A stretch of DNA of 64,000 bases from Dendrocalamus latiflorus (taxonomy: Eukaryota > Streptophyta > Magnoliopsida > Poales > Poaceae). Each line of letters starts with the position of its first letter. The stretch's first letter is position 1. The translations under genes and the position numbers were made by a program. The DNA lies in NCBI GenBank assembly GCA_017311315.1, contig CM029626.1, positions 9,929,643 through 9,993,642 of the forward strand, written 5' to 3'. The notes under the pieces were generated by a model that did no database searches, was not told where the DNA came from, and worked only from the letters and a program-made list of their open reading frames with translations. Of the stretch, positions 60,501 to 64,000 are shown in pieces.

Positions 60501-61000
60501 CAGTATTCACTGACAGGTGGGACCCAGGGGCCCTGGACCCATCTGTCAGCGGGTGGCGCCGACAGGCGAGGCCCAGATGGCAGCCGGCCTGTGACGGGCG
60601 GTCGCTGAGCAGCGGGGCCCAGCTGTCAGTCGGGAAAAAGAAAGAAATGCTCGACCGCGCGCGCGGAGCCGGGCTCGAACACGCGACGCGGGAGCAGGAG
60701 GGAGGGAGAGATAACGCTGTAAGCCACTCGGTCGCCCGAGCGATGCTTACCCATATAGGGTAAGTATACCTTTCGAGCTAGCTCGCTGAGGGGGCCGGGT
60801 AGAGGAAGAAGAAGGCGGTGGCGCCGGCGGCGAGCGGTGGCTGGAGAGGTCCGGGAGGTTCGTGAAATGTAATCCTCCGGTGATGGCGAAGCTTTTGGTG
60901 TAGACGGCCGGAGGTGGGGTTCACCGGAGAGGGCTGGCGGCGAGCGGGGGCGGCGGTCCGAGGAGGAGCTCCGGTGATGGCGAAGTACAGGCTTCGGGAG
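57505..61000 (-). mobile_element. LTR copy A (same family as 12888-16955), cut by copy B
   Basis: The plus-strand edge is TGTCAGACCCAGATTTTACA, the mirror of the GTCCGACA end of the 12888-16955 LTR, so this copy is inverted. It contains the same blocks: CCGACCCCGTGCTCCGCGAG (57871), GCGTTATAGCCGCTTAAC (59023) and GAATAGTTTTAGACTCTGCAGAG (59188). It is inserted in the copia element after AGCCT and is interrupted at 61000 by copy B; the remaining part should lie right of the window. The GC-rich part near 60540-61000 carries no gene. Confidence 0.85.
60665..60740 (-). other. tRNA-like A-box/B-box module in LTR copy A
   Basis: On the minus strand GGGCGACCGAGTGGCTTAC (A-box-like) is followed by CGTGTTCGAGCCCGGCTC (B-box-like) about 45 bp later. 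Position matches the module at 14380-14450. Confidence 0.5.
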
Positions 61001-63408
61001 TGTCAGACCCAGATTTGTTAATCCGGAATCTACTGTGTTAATTGCATTATTCCCTGGATCAGTAGATAATGCACACAGGAATATTGCTGAATCATTTCAT
61101 ACATCGCATAATAATATTACAGAGTCTGAAATACACCACGTCGGGTGAATGTTTACAAAAGGGGCCGCTTTGGCCAAATGACATTATTACAAACACACAG
61201 CGGAAACGAAAGCAAAAGTAAGACCCACAATCCACAGGCAAGCGACTGGAAGGGTAATGTGTGCATTATATGTCGCCAGATGACCAGCAACATACGTGCA
61301 CACAAAGCCTAAAGTCCACTTGTCTATGCTAAAACATCGTAGCCTACGCCTTAGTTCCTTTCGTTGTCCTTCTCCTCCGTAGCAGGAGCATCTTCATAGG
61401 CATAATGGTCATGTGTCCCTGTACCTGAATTTTTGTCGCAAAGACGAGCGTGAGCACTCCGACCCCGTGCTCCGCGAGCCAACACACCTAATGCAATATC
61501 TAACATGTATGGCTAAATAAAGGAATGGCTCGGGTTCTTTTATTTGCAGGAGTGCTTTTGAATACAATTATATAAAAATTTCCTAAGACTTAGCATTTTT
61601 AGAAATGACTGAGTTTTTAAAGAAATACTCATGTATATCAGTGTTACAGAATCCATCCACCATTACATGGCTTCCGCACCATATATTTTCTTTCAGCGTT
61701 ATAGCCGCTTAACTTACCACTGGGACGACACCCAGGACAATTCCAAACCAGGGCCTTTCCACTGCCCTCCACTTTTCCATCCCACCCACAAAACATTTTG
61801 AAATAGAACTATATCTGGTTAAGTTCCCATGTCCGCCCTTGACCGTGGGCACGGCTATTCGAATAGTTTTGACTCTGCAGAGTTTGTACACTTTCACCAC
61901 AAGAGACAATCAACTCATTGCCCCACACGATTCCTTAGAAGTGTGGTTGAGCAGACCATCACAGTGACTGTTCAAAGTACCTCACCCCTTCCATCATTTC
62001 ACCCTATGGGTCGCTCCCACTTGCGGTGGGTCCCATACGTTGTGCGGGATGTTTTCCTTCTGAACGTCTAGCAGCTGGCCACCACCCCTGCTAGCCCGCC
62101 ACAGCAGAACTTCACTCTCTACGAGTGTCTCATTCAAGCCGTCACACAGACCACCACTTGCACTACTCCAACACCCACTCTTGGAAGGATGACTTTCAGG
62201 GTCCGGCACATCTACTAAGCCAAGCTATACTTTACAGACTTGTGGTTGTACTGTTGTACACGGGTTGACATGACAAGATTCGGTCCTTATTGGTATCCGG
62301 GCGGTCTACCACTAACCCACTTTGTGCTTCCACTGCACCACACTTTCACACCCTCGAACTCATCCGCCCAGATATTTAAGCATTTTTGGGGTTTTTGGGG
62401 ACATAAAGTAATCATACCAACATATACCAGTCATTCCCGTCATGACTGCCCGAACAAATTTTCTCATGAATAAGTGTGATGCTCGGGACAATTTCTTGCC
62501 CCGGATTCCTAATCAATGCTAAGCATGGCATATAATTAAGGACTTATTTTCGAAATGTTACTATTATATTTTTGCTAGGGCGACAAGGTTCACATATCCA
62601 AATATTTCAACGGATTATTATTAGCAGCATTAAATTAGGTGTATAACTACCATTTCTGGAAATGAACATATTTTACCACCTAACATATCAGCATGCATGT
62701 TGATAATTTAAAAGAAATTAACTTTGCAAAACCATGGGTTCAACATGATCAAAAAGTGTTGACTCGCCTTGGTCACAGTGGGCGTCTTCTGGGTTGTCTG
62801 AAGCTTCTAGCGTTGCTGCCTCTGCCTCCTCCTCTTGTGCCTCGTAAGCTATTTTTAACGCGCGCGAAAATTTGGATAAAACGGAAAAAGGCAATCAATA
62901 AACCAATAAACATTCACCAAAAGACCCAAATAAATTCAATACAAATTTTCTAGTTTTATTTGTTTTGGTGCTATGGTAATCCCATTTTAAATAGCTACGT
63001 TTAATCATACTCATTTTAATATGCTGCATTTTTAATTAGATTTGGATGTCATGACCTATGTTATTGATAATATCTTGTAGCCTATCTTGCTAGTAATTGA
63101 TTTCTATACCCTTCAATTGAGGGGTCATTATTTCAGGTGACATTCTCTTTTAGTCACACTATTACTAAATCCTCTCTTTTGACAAGAAGCTAGAACAACT
63201 ATTCATGCCACATCTATATCCAAGTGCTACCTTCTAACACATGATATATATATCCATACTCAAGAGTCCCTAAATACCCTTAGTTGCAATCTATAAAAAT
63301 TAATACACAGGGTCTAATTGCAAGATTTTTGCCATTTCATATGCCATCTTAGATTATGTGTAATCATCCATTCTATTTATTTGCTAAAGATTTGAACAGA
63401 GACATTTA

Positions 63409-63427
63409 TTATATATATATATATATA
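63409..63427. repeat. (AT)n microsatellite
   Basis: About nine AT dinucleotides within LTR copy B. Confidence 0.8.
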
Positions 63428-63604
63428 CTCATATGTGCACACATGAATGGGTGTATATCTATAATTATCCATGACATTTTATGTCTCATGTTTTCTATCC
63501 ATCTCTGCCACTGAACTATCATCCACCTCACAGTCGGCTAGGGCATTGATGTACAGTAAAATGGCAAAAACAAAAACCCCAAAAATATTCCACCCCGGCG
63601 CGGC

Positions 63605-63665
63605 GGAGAGGAATCGAACGTGCGCGGTCTGGGTGTGCTCTAACGCCGACGCTGCTAGCCAGGAG
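63605..63665 (-). other. tRNA-like module in LTR copy B
   Basis: On the minus strand CTGGCTAGCAGCGTCGGCG (A-box-like) is followed by CGCACGTTCGATTCCTCTC, a good B-box. Third occurrence in this LTR family. Confidence 0.5.
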
Positions 63666-64000
63666 AACCTCTCAATCGTTGATTACTTGTACAGGCGACT
63701 ATTACCTCTTAAGGTATGCAGTAGCTGCGGCCGGGGCAGAGGAGTTTGGGACCGAGGATGGGCGGCGGTGCAGTCGGCGGCAGGCGACCGGAGGGTTGCG
63801 GGTGACGGCCGAAATGGAATCCTCGCGTCCTCGTGAAGATGATGGAGTTGGCGGCGACGGTCGGGAGTCACCGGAGTAGGGTCGGCGGCGTGCGGCGGCG
63901 GCGGTCCAGGGGGAAGGTCGTCGCCGGCGAGCTACAGGGCCGGAGAGGCTCGGCCGAGGGTGGGATCAGCTTCGGTGGGGGCCTAGGAAGGTGTGGAAGG

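Larger units (their letters stand above)
61001..64000 (-). mobile_element. LTR copy B (same family), runs off the window
   Basis: Starts TGTCAGACCCAGATTTGTTA directly after GGGAG (60996-61000) inside copy A. Shares with copy A and the 12888 LTR the blocks at 61461 (CCGACCCCGTGCTCCGCGAG), 61697 (GCGTTATAGCCGCTTAAC) and 61860-61880 (GAATAGTTTTGACTCTGCAG). It ends beyond the window, so solo LTR versus complete element is undecided. Confidence 0.85.

Overview
The window is nuclear DNA from a grass (Poaceae). The evidence is intron-rich genes with GC-rich first exons, nested long-terminal-repeat (LTR) retrotransposons, a Pack-MULE, many MITE-like inverted repeats, and gene families typical of grasses. 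I cannot name the species from sequence alone. There is no bacterial-style operon content. Most open frames inside the LTRs are composition artefacts.

Two genes look intact, both on the minus strand. One (22219-29905) is a 20-exon gene for a plastid-type NusB + NOL1/NOP2/Sun 16S rRNA m5C methyltransferase (RsmB-like). The other (41887-49082) is a 9-exon gene for the plant inner centromere protein INCENP/WYRD. I followed both exon by exon; every junction keeps frame, giving models of 567 and 1632 codons. A third gene, a fatty acyl-CoA reductase (from 50535, plus strand), lies head to head with INCENP. It is broken by a frameshift, a solo LTR, a copia element and further nested LTRs.

Layout. 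1-350: tandem repeat whose unit shortens from 29 to 20 bp. 1080-1790: a ~60-bp minisatellite upstream of a TATA box. 5005-6416: a Pack-MULE with 167-bp terminal inverted repeats, a 9-10 bp target duplication, and captured pieces of an AGC kinase and a GT14 glycosyltransferase. 6880-10660: retroelement-like relic without coding sequence. 12209-19492: a decayed three-gene block (plant mobile domain gene, GRF-like zinc-finger gene, charged coiled-coil gene) with a minisatellite between the two divergent genes; a 4.07-kb solo LTR with 5-bp target duplication sits in the first gene. 19921-20085: cluster of near-perfect 23-bp palindromes. 22219-29905: RsmB-like gene, with a MITE directly upstream. 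30936-39853: a complete young-looking LTR retrotransposon on the minus strand (near-identical 2.3-kb LTRs, PBS, PPT, TSD GACGA) whose interior is almost wholly decayed. 41887-49082: INCENP. 49361-50172: TIR element with degenerate copies of the palindrome motif. 50535-64000: acyl-CoA reductase pseudogene and its nest of insertions.

The most unusual signals are: (i) four homologous, frame-preserving mini-exons in tandem in the RsmB-like gene; (ii) minisatellites sharing one core motif upstream of TATA boxes at two places 17 kb apart; (iii) tRNA-like A/B-box modules at the same relative place in three related LTRs; (iv) a quasi-palindrome family shared by two loci; and (v) the mismatch between fresh LTRs and dead interior in the 8.9-kb element.
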